DNA from: Actinocrispum wychmicini | GTDB lineage: Bacteria > Actinomycetota > Actinomycetes > Mycobacteriales > Pseudonocardiaceae | Assembly: GCF_004345645.1 (NCBI RefSeq) | Contig: NZ_SLWS01000006.1 | Span: 558,001 to 622,000 of the forward strand | Direction: 5' to 3' | Length of the DNA stretch: 64,000 bases | In this document: positions 16,801 through 24,288 of the stretch, piece after piece | How positions within the stretch are numbered: the stretch's first letter is position 1 | Layout: every line of letters begins with the position of its first letter | Notes under the pieces: generated by a model | What the model saw: only the letters and a program-made list of their open reading frames with translations | Told to the model about the DNA's origin: nothing | The model's database searches: none | Translations under genes and position numbers: made by a program

Positions 16801-16852
16801 CCTCTTCACGGAGGGATGCCCCCGGCCGACGGGTCGGGGGCGCGTGAAGAGG
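16801..16852. other. extended perfect stem-loop before the XRE gene
   Basis: Outer arms CCTCTTCACG (16801-16810) and CGTGAAGAGG (16843-16852) are a perfect 10-bp inverted repeat. They enclose a second perfect stem, GCCCCCG (16818-16824) and CGGGGGC (16835-16841). It lies 31 bp before the XRE start. It could be a terminator for 16745 or a leader/operator structure; no T-run follows. Confidence 0.7.
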
Positions 16853-16882
16853 GCAACTCCGTGAAGATGGGCGGGTCCAGTT

Positions 16883-18103
16883 ATGGACATCGACAATGCG
16901 CTGATCGGCCGACGAGTCCGCGAACTCCGATCCTGGCGAACGATGAATCTCTCGGCGCTCGCCGGGCTGGCCGGGATGTCCGTCTCCTACCTCAGCATGA
17001 TCGAACGAGGCGAACGACCAGTGACCAAGCGGGCTACCCTCGAGGCGCTCGCACGTGCTCTGCAAGTGTCACCGACCGACCTCACCGGCAAACCCTGGGA
17101 ACAATCCACCGACCAGGCTGAAGGCCAGGCGCACGCCAGCCTCGTCGCAATCGCAGCCGCAATGGACGCCTACGAACTCGGCGATGACTCCGGCGAGCAG
17201 GCGCGAGAATGGCCGCAGGTCGCAGCCGACGTGCGACGGCTTGTCGAAGCGCAACAAATACGGGCAGATTATGCGGAAATGGGCGGCCTTATCCCGCAAC
17301 TGCTGAGCGAATTGCATACCCTTTATGTCCGCGACCCCGTACATCGCAGAGAGATTCTGCTAGCCCTTGTCCGCTGCTATTCCTCGGCCGTCTGGATGGC
17401 GAAGCTGGGGCGCCAGGACGGCCTCACACTGATGGCAGCCATGGCAGCTCAGCGGTGCTCGGAGGAGCTGGGATCTCCGCAATGGCGCGGGTACACCACC
17501 TGGCTGCGAGGCGTCACTACAGGCTCCCTGAATCGCGCCAAGCAGTATCAGCGAGCTACGGCCATGGCCGACGAATTGGCCCCCGGCCTGAACAATCCTG
17601 AAATAACTCAAGCCTATGGGCAGCTGCATCTGTCTGCGGCGCTAGCCGCAGCGGCACAGGCCGACCGAGATACTGCCGCCACCCATCTCGACGAAGCGGC
17701 GGCCGTGGCTGATCGACTCGATCATGAAGTGGGCACCTTCGCCCAAGTGTGGTTCGGAAGGACCAACGTGCGGATCTGGCGTGTGACGATCGGGGTCGAA
17801 CTCGGTGACGGCCCAGCGCTCGCTGAGATCGCCCGCGACGTTCACGTTGACGCCATCCCCAGCCCGGCCCGGCAGGCGGTGTTCCACGCCACCTACGGCC
17901 GGGCGCTACTGGCCGAGAGCCGCACCCGAGACGAGGGATTGGCCGAGATACTGCGCGCAGAGCACTTGGCACCTCAGCACATCCGAGGAGACGTGTTTGT
18001 CCGGGAGTCGGTCGCTGACGAGTTGCGACGTGCCCGGCGGGACGCCGGCGGCCGGGAGTTGCGCGGCCTCGCGTGGCGAATGGGCGTTGCCCCAACAGGG
18101 TGA
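16883..18103 (+). CDS. XRE-family regulator with TPR-like C-terminus
   Basis: 406 aa. The N-terminal HTH_3/XRE domain (IGRRVRELRSWRTMNLSALAGLAGMSVSYLSMIERGERPVTKRATLEALARAL, residues about 8-60) is followed by roughly 320 residues of helical repeats (for example RCYSSAVWMAKLGR, AMAAQRCSEELG, YGQLHLSAALAAAAQADRDTAATHLDEAAAVA), the TPR-like layout of many actinomycete XRE regulators. The domain may sense a peptide or small ligand. The ORF is preceded by a large stem-loop and followed by inverted repeats and a run of small genes that it may control. Codon use is less extreme in GC than its neighbours (for example ATATACG-rich stretches), hinting at transfer. Confidence 0.88.
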   Translation: MDIDNALIGRRVRELRSWRTMNLSALAGLAGMSVSYLSMIERGERPVTKRATLEALARALQVSPTDLTGKPWEQSTDQAEGQAHASLVAIAAAMDAYELGDDSGEQAREWPQVAADVRRLVEAQQIRADYAEMGGLIPQLLSELHTLYVRDPVHRREILLALVRCYSSAVWMAKLGRQDGLTLMAAMAAQRCSEELGSPQWRGYTTWLRGVTTGSLNRAKQYQRATAMADELAPGLNNPEITQAYGQLHLSAALAAAAQADRDTAATHLDEAAAVADRLDHEVGTFAQVWFGRTNVRIWRVTIGVELGDGPALAEIARDVHVDAIPSPARQAVFHATYGRALLAESRTRDEGLAEILRAEHLAPQHIRGDVFVRESVADELRRARRDAGGRELRGLAWRMGVAPTG

Positions 18104-18114
18104 CAATCGACGTC

Positions 18115-18133
18115 ATTTCACAACCAGTGAAAT
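18115..18133. promoter_or_regulatory. inverted repeat ATTTCAC-N5-GTGAAAT
   Basis: Perfect 7-bp arms with a 5-nt spacer, 58 bp upstream of the next start codon and just after the XRE stop. The form is that of an operator, possibly for the XRE protein. No -35/-10 pair can be assigned with confidence. Confidence 0.5.
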
Positions 18134-18162
18134 AACCCCTCAAGATCACACTTAGCGTCACG

Positions 18163-18180
18163 TCCCACACACGTGGGAGG
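18163..18180 (+). promoter_or_regulatory. hairpin overlapping the ribosome binding site of 18191
   Basis: TCCCAC (18163-18168) pairs with GTGGGA (18173-18178). The right arm contains most of the GGGAGG Shine-Dalgarno (18175-18180) of the ATG at 18191, so folding would partly hide it. Confidence 0.45.
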
Positions 18181-18190
18181 TGCGAACAGC

Positions 18191-18397
18191 ATGGCCGACT
18201 TGCTGACCGGGTGGTATCTACCGGTGATCCTTGAGGTCCTGGCGCCCGTCGGGATTGTGTCCCTGTGTGTCTTTCTCGCGCTGGTGATCAAGCGGCTGAA
18301 GGCCAGGCGCGCCCGATTGGCCCCATCGAACGTCCACGCTTTCCCCACGAGCGCGATGCCCAGCCGCAAGATCCGGCAGCTGCGCCATGGCCGGTAA
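18191..18397 (+). CDS. small single-pass membrane protein
   Basis: 68 aa. The ATG at 18191 follows GGGAGG by 10 nt and is preferred to a GTG at 18173. A transmembrane helix (WYLPVILEVLAPVGIVSLCVFLALVI) is followed by a basic tail (KRLKARRARLAP) as expected for a cytoplasmic C-terminus. No family recognised. Confidence 0.7.
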   Translation: MADLLTGWYLPVILEVLAPVGIVSLCVFLALVIKRLKARRARLAPSNVHAFPTSAMPSRKIRQLRHGR

Positions 18398-18410
18398 CCG
18401 CACCCACAAT

Positions 18411-18911
18411 CTCCAGGCGACCACAACCGCCTGGAGCGGGGCCCCGCTGAAGAGACGCAGCGTCGAGCCCCAGCCCGCAGGCGGCCAGACCGGAAGTCCA
18501 CACCGCCTGCGGGCCCAAGACCTGGGCCGCCACCGCACGGAACCTGTCCACCACGGGCTCCCGTCGGTTGCCCAACCACGCGGTGGCGACCCAGCCCACC
18601 CCGACGCGACCGCCCGCACTGGGGGTGCGGTCGCGGACCCCGAACGTGACGCGCCTGGCGTGTCACGAGGGCCCTCGGCTGTCGAGAAGCCACGGAGTCT
18701 GCCGACTCGGTACTCCGGCCGAGGGCCCGCACAAAACCCGGACCGCGGTGACCTTGGCGATGGCAGCACCTTCGCCAACGACCGCGGTCCGGGCCACCAG
18801 CCGCCGGGCCATGACCGCATGGTGCAGCCGGTCGACGGCCCGGCCGGGCGGCCGCAGGGGCCGCCCACCGCTCGTGCCCAGCCTGTTCCCCATGACGGGC
18901 TGGGCACGAGC
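18411..18911. repeat. dense array of perfect inverted repeats (stem-loops)
   Basis: About 13 perfect stems follow one another in 500 bp, read by eye: 18411-19/18428-36 (9 bp); 18435-48 (14-bp palindrome); 18454-58/60-64; 18473-84/18503-14 (12 bp); 18512-17/23-28; 18528-36/18580-88 (9 bp, enclosing two 5-bp stems at 18553-64 and 18566-77); 18605-13/18627-35 (9 bp); 18646-50/62-66; 18669-79/18718-28 (11 bp); 18737-49/18781-93 (13 bp, with inner 7-bp stem 18754-60/18772-78); 18809-13/18-22; 18846-53/59-66 (8 bp); 18870-83/18898-911 (14 bp). The stems differ in sequence, so this is not a simple repeat family. It could be a structured RNA, a single-strand origin or telomere-like fold, or a recombination site. 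Confidence 0.8.
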
Positions 18912-19124
18912 ACCCCGACGGACACCACCCCCGGCTACGTCGAAGGCCAGCACGTCCAGCTCACCACCCCGGTCAGTGACATCCCCGCCGGCTGCGAAGG
19001 ACGGATCGCCAAGGTCGCGGTCTGGCCCCGTGGGCCGGTCTACGAAGTGTGCTTCTCGTTCTCGGCAGGTCGACAGTGGATCTGGTGCGCCGAGCACCAG
19101 ATCACGCCGGTCGCCGACCCCTGA
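18819..19124 (+). CDS. hypothetical protein with conserved-looking C-terminal domain
   Basis: The last 65 residues (YVEGQHVQLTTPVSDIPAG, CEGRIAKVAVWPRGP, YEVCFSFSAGRQWIWCAEHQITPV) look like a real small beta domain, perhaps SH3-like, and have strong third-position GC bias. The frame is open back to an ATG at 18387, but residues before about 18912 are encoded inside the inverted-repeat array and are low-complexity, so an ATG at 18819 (or GTG 18822) is taken as start with low confidence. Neither has a clear SD. Function unknown. Confidence 0.45.
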   Translation: MVQPVDGPAGRPQGPPTARAQPVPHDGLGTSTPTDTTPGYVEGQHVQLTTPVSDIPAGCEGRIAKVAVWPRGPVYEVCFSFSAGRQWIWCAEHQITPVADP

Positions 19125-19257
19125 GCAGGTGGCCTGGCCACGAGTCCCCCAGCTGAGTGGTCAGGCCACCGTCCAAGCTCCCCGTCCCGATGGCGGGGAG
19201 GGCCAAACAAAGCAGGCACACCGGCGCGGCCGCACGGTACGGGCGCGGCCGCGCCGG
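19080..19257. repeat. second cluster of perfect inverted repeats
   Basis: Four further perfect stems: 19080-88/19094-102 (ATCTGGTGC/GCACCAGAT, inside the end of the preceding gene), 19128-36/19162-70 (GGTGGCCTG/CAGGCCACC), 19178-84/19194-200 (CTCCCCG/CGGGGAG) and 19221-33/19245-57 (13-bp arms, 11-nt loop). The last three fill the 163-bp gap before the next gene. None has a trailing T-run, so simple terminators are not an obvious explanation for all. Confidence 0.75.
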
Positions 19258-19287
19258 CGCCCGCCCAACCAACGGTGAAGGCCGCAC

Positions 19288-19632
19288 ATGACCCTGCCCA
19301 TGCCCATGTGGCGCTACTGCAGCTGCGGCTGCGACTACTGGCACAGCGTCAGCGGGCACAGCGTGGCCTGCCCGGCCGCGATCGTGCAGCTCACCGGCGC
19401 GACGGTGCCGGCGCCCTACATCCCACCCGGCGGCCGCGCGTGCCCCAACTGCCTGGACATCGTCGAACACGAGGACGAACAAGCACTCCGCAACGTGCGT
19501 CGCCGATTCGCCGACGCGCACCCCGACCTCATCGCCGGCCTGGACGCCATCCTCGCCGAGGAACAACGGGCCATCACAGAACAGGGCGGCACAGACTCCG
19601 GTGAGGGCCCGGACGAGACAAGACCGCCATGA
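19288..19632 (+). CDS. small zinc-ribbon-like protein
   Basis: 114 aa. Cysteines are arranged as YCSCGCDYWHSVSGHSVACPA near the N-terminus and ACPNCLDIVEHEDE at about residues 51-64, a likely metal site. A helix ending in AILAEEQRAI follows. It overlaps the next gene by 4 bp. No named family; such Cys-pair proteins are common in actinomycete mobile elements. Confidence 0.7.
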   Translation: MTLPMPMWRYCSCGCDYWHSVSGHSVACPAAIVQLTGATVPAPYIPPGGRACPNCLDIVEHEDEQALRNVRRRFADAHPDLIAGLDAILAEEQRAITEQGGTDSGEGPDETRPP

Positions 19633-19982
19633 CCTGGATCGCCGGCGGCGTCTTCACCACCAAGCTCCACCTCGTCGCGGACAACGCCCCCAGCATGCGC
19701 GTGAACCAACGCCGCTACTGGTGGTCCGTGTGCAACCACGCCTGCGTCCCCATCCCACCCGAGCACGACCTCGAGGCCGCCGGCTGGCCGTGGTGCCGGA
19801 CCTGCTTCCCCGACATGGCCGCCATCGAGGCCGCCCTGCGCACAAGACCCACCGCCCCACAAAGGACCACGCCATGGCCCACACCGCCGGCCCCCGCGGC
19901 CACGACGACTGCATCTGCTCCAACAACGTCAGCTACGCGCCCGGGACCACCCTGGAGCGGTTCAACCTATGAACCTAGCTGA
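19629..19982 (+). CDS. small Zn-binding protein
   Basis: 117 aa. The core TKLHLVADNAPSMRVNQRRYWWSVCNHACVP, then AAGWPWCRTCFPDM, carries two Cys pairs. From about residue 75 the sequence is Pro/Thr-rich and lies over the following small gene in another frame, so the true C-terminus may be non-conserved. It starts in the ATGA overlap with its upstream neighbour. Confidence 0.6.
   Translation: MTWIAGGVFTTKLHLVADNAPSMRVNQRRYWWSVCNHACVPIPPEHDLEAAGWPWCRTCFPDMAAIEAALRTRPTAPQRTTPWPTPPAPAATTTASAPTTSATRPGPPWSGSTYEPS
19874..19972 (+). CDS. tiny coupled ORF (32 aa)
   Basis: MAHTAGPRGHDDCICSNNVSYAPG then TTLERFNL. GGACCACGCC precedes the ATG. Its stop overlaps the ATG of the next gene (ATGA), the same coupling used throughout this set, which argues it is translated. 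It overlaps the end of 19629-19982 in another frame. Confidence 0.5.
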   Translation: MAHTAGPRGHDDCICSNNVSYAPGTTLERFNL

Positions 19983-20226
19983 ACTACGTGCCGCCGTGAT
20001 CCAGATCGGCGTCACCCTCACCGACACGGTCGACACAGAGGCCGCCACCATGGCCTACGCGCAGGCGGTCGCGTCGTTCTGCGCGCTGATGGCCGGCTCG
20101 AACAACCCGGCGGTCGCGCCCATGGTCGCCTACCTCCACGATCTGCACCAACTGGCCCTCGTCATGGAAGGCAAGCCGGACGAAGCAACGCTGCGGCTGT
20201 ACGACTTCGCGGCGACCATCCTATGA
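19969..20226 (+). CDS. hypothetical helical protein
   Basis: 85 aa, alanine-rich and helical (AELRAAVIQIGVTLTDTVDTEAATMAYAQAVASFCAL). Coupled by ATGA on both sides. No family recognised. Confidence 0.65.
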   Translation: MNLAELRAAVIQIGVTLTDTVDTEAATMAYAQAVASFCALMAGSNNPAVAPMVAYLHDLHQLALVMEGKPDEATLRLYDFAATIL

Positions 20227-20492
20227 GGACACACGAGCCCATGGCGGATGAACCGACACCCTCCACACTCGGCCTACGCGGGCAGCAAGTCCTCGTCGGC
20301 ATGTCCTACGGCCTGACCAACGCCGAGATCGCCGGCCTTCTCGGGTTGAGCCCGCACACCGTCCACACACACATCAGCCGGCTGATGCGCACACTCCAGT
20401 GCCACGAGCGTGCACACGCGGTCAGGCTCGGATTCGAGCGCGGGTTCCTCACCATGGGCGATCCACTGCCGAGAGCACGCCGCCAGACCTGA
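20223..20492 (+). CDS. LuxR/NarL-type HTH protein without receiver domain
   Basis: 89 aa. The helix-turn-helix (LRGQQVLVGMSYGLTNAEIAGLLGLSPHTVHTHISRLMRTLQCHERAHAVRLGFERGFL) fills almost the whole protein; there is no receiver or sensor domain. A very similar single-domain protein is encoded at 59005-59382 (both have the ...RAHAVR.GLERGYL-like end). It is likely a small DNA-binding regulator of the element. Confidence 0.85.
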   Translation: MRTHEPMADEPTPSTLGLRGQQVLVGMSYGLTNAEIAGLLGLSPHTVHTHISRLMRTLQCHERAHAVRLGFERGFLTMGDPLPRARRQT

Positions 20493-20567
20493 CCGGCGCC
20501 GCGTAACGCCCAGAAGATCCACGAAGACAAGCTCCGGGAAACCCGCCCAACGGGGAGAAGATCCACA

Positions 20568-20954
20568 ATGTCTGACCGAAAACGAGCCGCCCTGTTCGTC
20601 TCAATCGTCGCAACCTGCCTGCTGCTGATCGGCGGCATCGGCGTGGCTTCGGCTGTCACCGTGACCGGGGTGACCGGCTCGATCTCCTGCGGATCCGTAT
20701 GGTCGCGCAACGACAGCCAGGCACGTCGTGACGGCGACACGCACGACCTCACCAACATCAGACTGGGCGTTCCGCTCAGCGCCCTCAGTGATTCGTCGCT
20801 GGCCAACGCACAAGCGTGTGCTGACGGCATATCGGGCCGACGTTCGTGGTCATTGACGCTTGTCGGCCTCGGCCTCGTCGGCCTGCTGGGTGCAGCCATC
20901 TTCCGGCGTCCACCACAGGACGGATCAGCCGATGAGCGTGCGGCTCCTGCCTAA
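20568..20954 (+). CDS. two-helix membrane protein
   Basis: 128 aa. TM1 is LFVSIVATCLLLIGGIGVASAV, with an extracytoplasmic loop containing two Cys (SISCGSVW and AQACADG) that could form a disulfide, and TM2 is SLTLVGLGLVGLLGAAIF with a basic end. GGGGAGAAG lies before the ATG. Last rightward gene before the bidirectional terminator. Confidence 0.75.
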   Translation: MSDRKRAALFVSIVATCLLLIGGIGVASAVTVTGVTGSISCGSVWSRNDSQARRDGDTHDLTNIRLGVPLSALSDSSLANAQACADGISGRRSWSLTLVGLGLVGLLGAAIFRRPPQDGSADERAAPA

Positions 20955-20970
20955 CCCCGGACATGCCAAA

Positions 20971-21006
20971 ACGGCCCTGCCGCTCCCGAAGGAGCAGCAG
21001 GGCCGT
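20971..21006. terminator. bidirectional stem-loop terminator
   Basis: ACGGCCCTGC (20971-20980) pairs perfectly with GCAGGGCCGT (20997-21006), and an inner GCTCC/GGAGC stem closes on a CGAA loop. AAAA precedes it on the plus strand (TTTT after it on the minus strand). It separates the rightward small genes from the end of the leftward late phage operon. Confidence 0.8.
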
Positions 21007-21058
21007 AGATGGTTCCCCTGGCGTCCGCCCGACGCCGTCTTCCCTGTGTAGCGGGAGT

Positions 21059-22072
21059 CTACCCGACCGATCCCCAGTTGATCAGTTGCCAGTAGAACGG
21101 GTAGTTCGTGCTCGAGTAGACCACGCCGGTGCCGTTGCTCTTACACACCAACGCGATCCGCAAATTCCCGCTGTCCAGATCGTTCGAGGTGACGATGAAC
21201 GAGTGCGGTCCGGCGTGTCCGATAAAGGTGTTCTGCGTGTACCAGTCCGGCTCTCCCTCGATGGCCGGTGTGGCGGAACCTGTGGCCAGGTAACGCTGAA
21301 TGGCCGGAGTCGGTCCGGTGATCACGCCGACATCCAGAAACGCGCTCGTGTTCTGGCTTCGCATCGCCGACATGCTGACCTCGACCGTGTCGCCCGCGAC
21401 TGCCGGAATGTCCAGCTCGAACCCGGACACGGCCGCCCAACTGGCGCCGGTACTCGGCAGGGTGGTGTCGCCGCTGGTGATGTACGCCCGTCTAAACGTC
21501 GGCTTGGTGGCCTTGGTCGCGACGTTCGCGCTGAGCGTCGCGAGATCCCCGACCAGGTTGGTGACCTTTGACTCCGGAATCGAGTTCACCGCGACCGTAG
21601 GGTCGGCGCCGGTGCCGCCGATCGTGATGGTCGAGTCTCCGGCCGTCACCGACAGGACACCGGAGCCGGAGGGCAGGTACTGGGCCGGGATGTGCGCGGT
21701 GCCGTCGAGCGGGACCACGCCGCCGGCGACGCCGAGCTGGGAAGCCAGGATGAACACCGGTGTCGCACCGGCCGAGCTGCGGGGCGCGGTGGACAGGTCG
21801 AGTGTGGACCCGGTCGGGGTGATTGTGTACGTCACCAGCGCGGTGTTGGTGATCCGTTCGGTTACCTGGTACTGCAGCGCGGTGGCCTGGGTGTTGTTGA
21901 CCAGCACCGTACTGATCGATCCGTTCACCAGCGGGATGTGCACCGGGGACCCGGCCACGATGGTCCCGCTGGCGGTGGCTTCCTGGATCGGCTGGAGGCT
22001 GATGATCCCGGACGCTGGGGTGTTGTCCGGGTTGACCCAGCTGCCGGTGATGGTGATCGTGGACAGCGGCAT
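21059..22072 (-). CDS. phage tail fibre / appendage-like protein
   Basis: 337 aa, Thr/Ser/Ala-rich and beta-strand-rich. The N-terminal 100 residues (STITITGSWVNPDNTPASGIISLQP) look like the attachment domain of actinophage minor tail proteins. A middle GTAHIPAQYLPSGSG-linker and repeated-type ITIGGTGADPTVAVNSIPESKVTNLVGDL follows, then a C-terminal globular beta domain ending in FYWQLINWGSVG. Last gene of the late operon, the usual place for a receptor-binding or fibre protein. Confidence 0.65.
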   Translation of the reverse strand: MPLSTITITGSWVNPDNTPASGIISLQPIQEATASGTIVAGSPVHIPLVNGSISTVLVNNTQATALQYQVTERITNTALVTYTITPTGSTLDLSTAPRSSAGATPVFILASQLGVAGGVVPLDGTAHIPAQYLPSGSGVLSVTAGDSTITIGGTGADPTVAVNSIPESKVTNLVGDLATLSANVATKATKPTFRRAYITSGDTTLPSTGASWAAVSGFELDIPAVAGDTVEVSMSAMRSQNTSAFLDVGVITGPTPAIQRYLATGSATPAIEGEPDWYTQNTFIGHAGPHSFIVTSNDLDSGNLRIALVCKSNGTGVVYSSTNYPFYWQLINWGSVG

Positions 22073-22129
22073 CGTTCACCACTCCGTTCCCGGGCTCGGC
22101 ACGTCGGTGGCGGGTCGTACGCTGCGCGG

Positions 22130-22390
22130 TCAGGGATTTCCTGCGTTGCGGGTCTCGATGGCGCGTTGCACCCAGGAAAGCGTGGTGACGACCGCGGTCT
22201 TGATCACGCTGCCGATCACCAAACTCCAGTCCACCGTGGTCGCTTGAACGAGGGGCAACACGACAACGATCACGGCCAGCAGGACGTCGAACAGCAGGTT
22301 CTGTAGCAACGTCCGCAACGCTCGGGAGTTCGCGTCGGCCGACGTCGACGGGATTGGATCCGGCCCTGGCGGTGGGGTGGGTGTAGTCAT
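22130..22390 (-). CDS. small membrane protein, holin-like
   Basis: 86 aa. Start ATG 22390 has GGAGG 5-6 nt upstream, better than the ATG at 22402. After a Pro-rich head, one long hydrophobic stretch (LLFDVLLAVIVVVLPLVQ) and a second weaker one (SLVIGSVIKTAVVTTLSWV) are seen. Small two-helix proteins near the lysin are typical holins; this is inferred from position and topology. Confidence 0.55.
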   Translation of the reverse strand: MTTPTPPPGPDPIPSTSADANSRALRTLLQNLLFDVLLAVIVVVLPLVQATTVDWSLVIGSVIKTAVVTTLSWVQRAIETRNAGNP

Positions 22391-22463
22391 GTGTGCCTCC
22401 ATGAGCTGGACGCAGTCCGATCTGAACTGCGCCGGTGATGTGTCCGTGCACGGCCGCGCGTCG

Positions 22464-22802
22464 TCAACCGCCGTCGGTCCACTGGTCCAGTTGCGCCTGT
22501 GCCTTGGCCAGGTCCCTTGTGAGGTCTGCGATCCTGCGGTCAGCGTCGGCCAGTTGGTCGGTCAGTGTGACAATCTTGGTTTCCGCGGCCGCGAGGTCTG
22601 CACGTAACGACCGCACCTGCGCGGCGGCCGGCTCCAGGAGCGACACCGCAGTGGCCGACAGGACCTGTACTGCGTCCGCTTCCGTCTTCTCCGCGTCTGC
22701 GCTGATCTTGCGTTTCGTCGACCGGACCGTGACGAGCGACCCGAGCCCGGCCAGCCCCCCAGCCGCGGCGACCAGCGTCCCGACAGCAACGAGGATGTCC
22801 AC
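22464..22802 (-). CDS. membrane-anchored coiled-coil protein of lysis module
   Basis: 112 aa. An N-terminal TM (ILVAVGTLVAAAGGLAGLGSLVTV) is followed by KRK and then a long heptad-type coiled coil (AEKTEADAVQVLSATAV, LRADLAAAETKIVTLTDQLADADRRIADLTRDLAKAQAQL). The architecture resembles spanin-like or holin-associated proteins; no signal for a lipoprotein partner was found. Confidence 0.55.
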   Translation of the reverse strand: MDILVAVGTLVAAAGGLAGLGSLVTVRSTKRKISADAEKTEADAVQVLSATAVSLLEPAAAQVRSLRADLAAAETKIVTLTDQLADADRRIADLTRDLAKAQAQLDQWTDGG

Positions 22803-22814
22803 AAGGGAACCCTT

Positions 22815-23249
22815 TCACTCCAGTTGATCAGTGGAGTCGGTGACCATCGCCGCCGCGCGGATGGCCCGCAGATCACGGCGGATCTGAAGCACGCGCACCA
22901 CATTCGCGACACTGAACGCGATGAGCGTGAACCCGAACCCGACGCCGCGGACGCCACCCACGGTGAAAATCGCCAGCGCGAAGAACAGATACAGCCCAGT
23001 GTTGATCAGCAGCCCGGCGCGCTCCACCAACGGGCCCACGATTCCACGCCAGCAGATCCCGGCCAGCGCGATCGCCGCGGACGCCGCGAGCCCGAGGTAG
23101 AACGCTTGGCCATAGGCGCGCGGCAGGAGCAGCAAGATCGCGTTGGACGCAGCTTGGCTGTAGCCGAAGAATCCGGTGAGGCCAGACAGCAGCGTGAACG
23201 CGAGCAGCACGATCTCGTGCGGATGCCTGCCACTGCGAATGGTCAGCAC
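22815..23249 (-). CDS. four-helix membrane protein next to lysin
   Basis: 144 aa. Hydrophobic segments are HEIVLLAFTLLSGLTGFFGY, AFYLGLAASAAIALAGICW, LLINTGLYLFFALAIFTV and VGFGFTLIAFSVANVV. It lies directly after the lysin gene, so holin or holin-accessory function is plausible; many actinophages have two or more such genes here. Confidence 0.6.
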   Translation of the reverse strand: MLTIRSGRHPHEIVLLAFTLLSGLTGFFGYSQAASNAILLLLPRAYGQAFYLGLAASAAIALAGICWRGIVGPLVERAGLLINTGLYLFFALAIFTVGGVRGVGFGFTLIAFSVANVVRVLQIRRDLRAIRAAAMVTDSTDQLE

Positions 23250-23282
23250 AGCGCCCCCTTGGTGGCGGCCGGGGCCGGCATA

Positions 23283-24272
23283 TCAGGACGCGGCCTTGGC
23301 GAGGATGGCCTTCAGGCTGGCGTCGACCGCGGCGCGGACGTCGTCAGCCGTGGCACCGGCCTTGATCAACGGCCCCAGGATCGGCGCCAACACCGGTGCC
23401 ATGGTGGCGGCGAGCGCGTTGAGGTCGATCTGGCCGCCGTTCTGCTGGGCTCGGACCGCCGCGATGATGTTGGCCTCGTCGTCCGACAGGACCCCGGCCA
23501 ACGCGTCCACCTTGGCGCCGAGCTGAGCGATCGCGCCGAGCAGGAACGCGCCGTCGCCGGTGTCGAGCGCCCGATACGGCCCCTGCTTGTTGTCCTCGTC
23601 GGTATACCGCTGCACCAGCATGCCCATGACTCGGTCACGAGTATCGTGCAGCCAGCCGTCCTGCGTAGTAGTCAGCGTCACGTCGTCCTCCGCGTTGTGT
23701 TGCCCCCAATCCGGGGCCAGAACGTCATTGGCGTCCGCTTCGACCCCGCCCGGGTAGACGTAGCCAGCGTGTTGGTACAGGTGTGCTCCCGGATAGCGCA
23801 GGCCGTGGGACCAGGCCACGGTCTGCCACCCGAACGCAACATGGCCTTCCTCGAGCGCCCGTTGCACCACGCTGATTTGGCCGTACACACCCGCGAGGGC
23901 CACCCCACCGAGTTCGGCCGCGGCACCGTCCAGGTAGGCCATCACGGTGTCGTGCCGCGCGTGGCCGATGATCTCGGTATCGATGGCCATGTAGATCGGC
24001 CGGTGCTCCGGGAACCCGATCCGGGTGGTGGCGTCGGCGCGGGCGCGTGCCCCGGCCACGTGCCCCGCTGGCTCCCCGCCGGCCCAGTCGGTCGTGCCGC
24101 CCTCGTACACCAGGGCCATACCCAGGGCGTGGTGGCTGAAGTCTTCGTACTCGCCGCGGTCGGTGCACTTCGGATTCTTAGGGAACCCGCAGTACCTCAC
24201 GGCGCCGACATATCCGGCCCCGACGATCGCGAGCGCACCGGGTCGGCCGACGTAGTCCAGTACCTGGCTCAC
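23283..24272 (-). CDS. DUF1906 (glycoside hydrolase-like) endolysin
   Basis: 329 aa. The N-terminal 200 residues show the Rv2525c-like DUF1906 TIM-barrel: a start LDYVGRPGALAIVGAGYVGAVRYCG, SHHALGMALVYEGGTTDW, PIYMAIDTEI, VYGQISVVQRALEEGHVAFGWQTVAWSHG and a final LTTTQDG. These barrels are GH25-related and used as lysins by actinophages. A helical C-terminal part (DDEANIIAAVRAQQ, LAATMAPVLAPILGPLI) may be a cell-wall binding or oligomerisation region. It sits between tail genes and the putative holins. Confidence 0.8.
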   Translation of the reverse strand: MSQVLDYVGRPGALAIVGAGYVGAVRYCGFPKNPKCTDRGEYEDFSHHALGMALVYEGGTTDWAGGEPAGHVAGARARADATTRIGFPEHRPIYMAIDTEIIGHARHDTVMAYLDGAAAELGGVALAGVYGQISVVQRALEEGHVAFGWQTVAWSHGLRYPGAHLYQHAGYVYPGGVEADANDVLAPDWGQHNAEDDVTLTTTQDGWLHDTRDRVMGMLVQRYTDEDNKQGPYRALDTGDGAFLLGAIAQLGAKVDALAGVLSDDEANIIAAVRAQQNGGQIDLNALAATMAPVLAPILGPLIKAGATADDVRAAVDASLKAILAKAAS

Positions 24273-24288
24273 CGTGCTGTCCTTCCTG

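Noticed and set aside
18387..18818. N-terminal 144 codons of the frame ending at 19124
   Set aside because: Encoded inside the inverted-repeat array and low-complexity; kept only from 18819 on.
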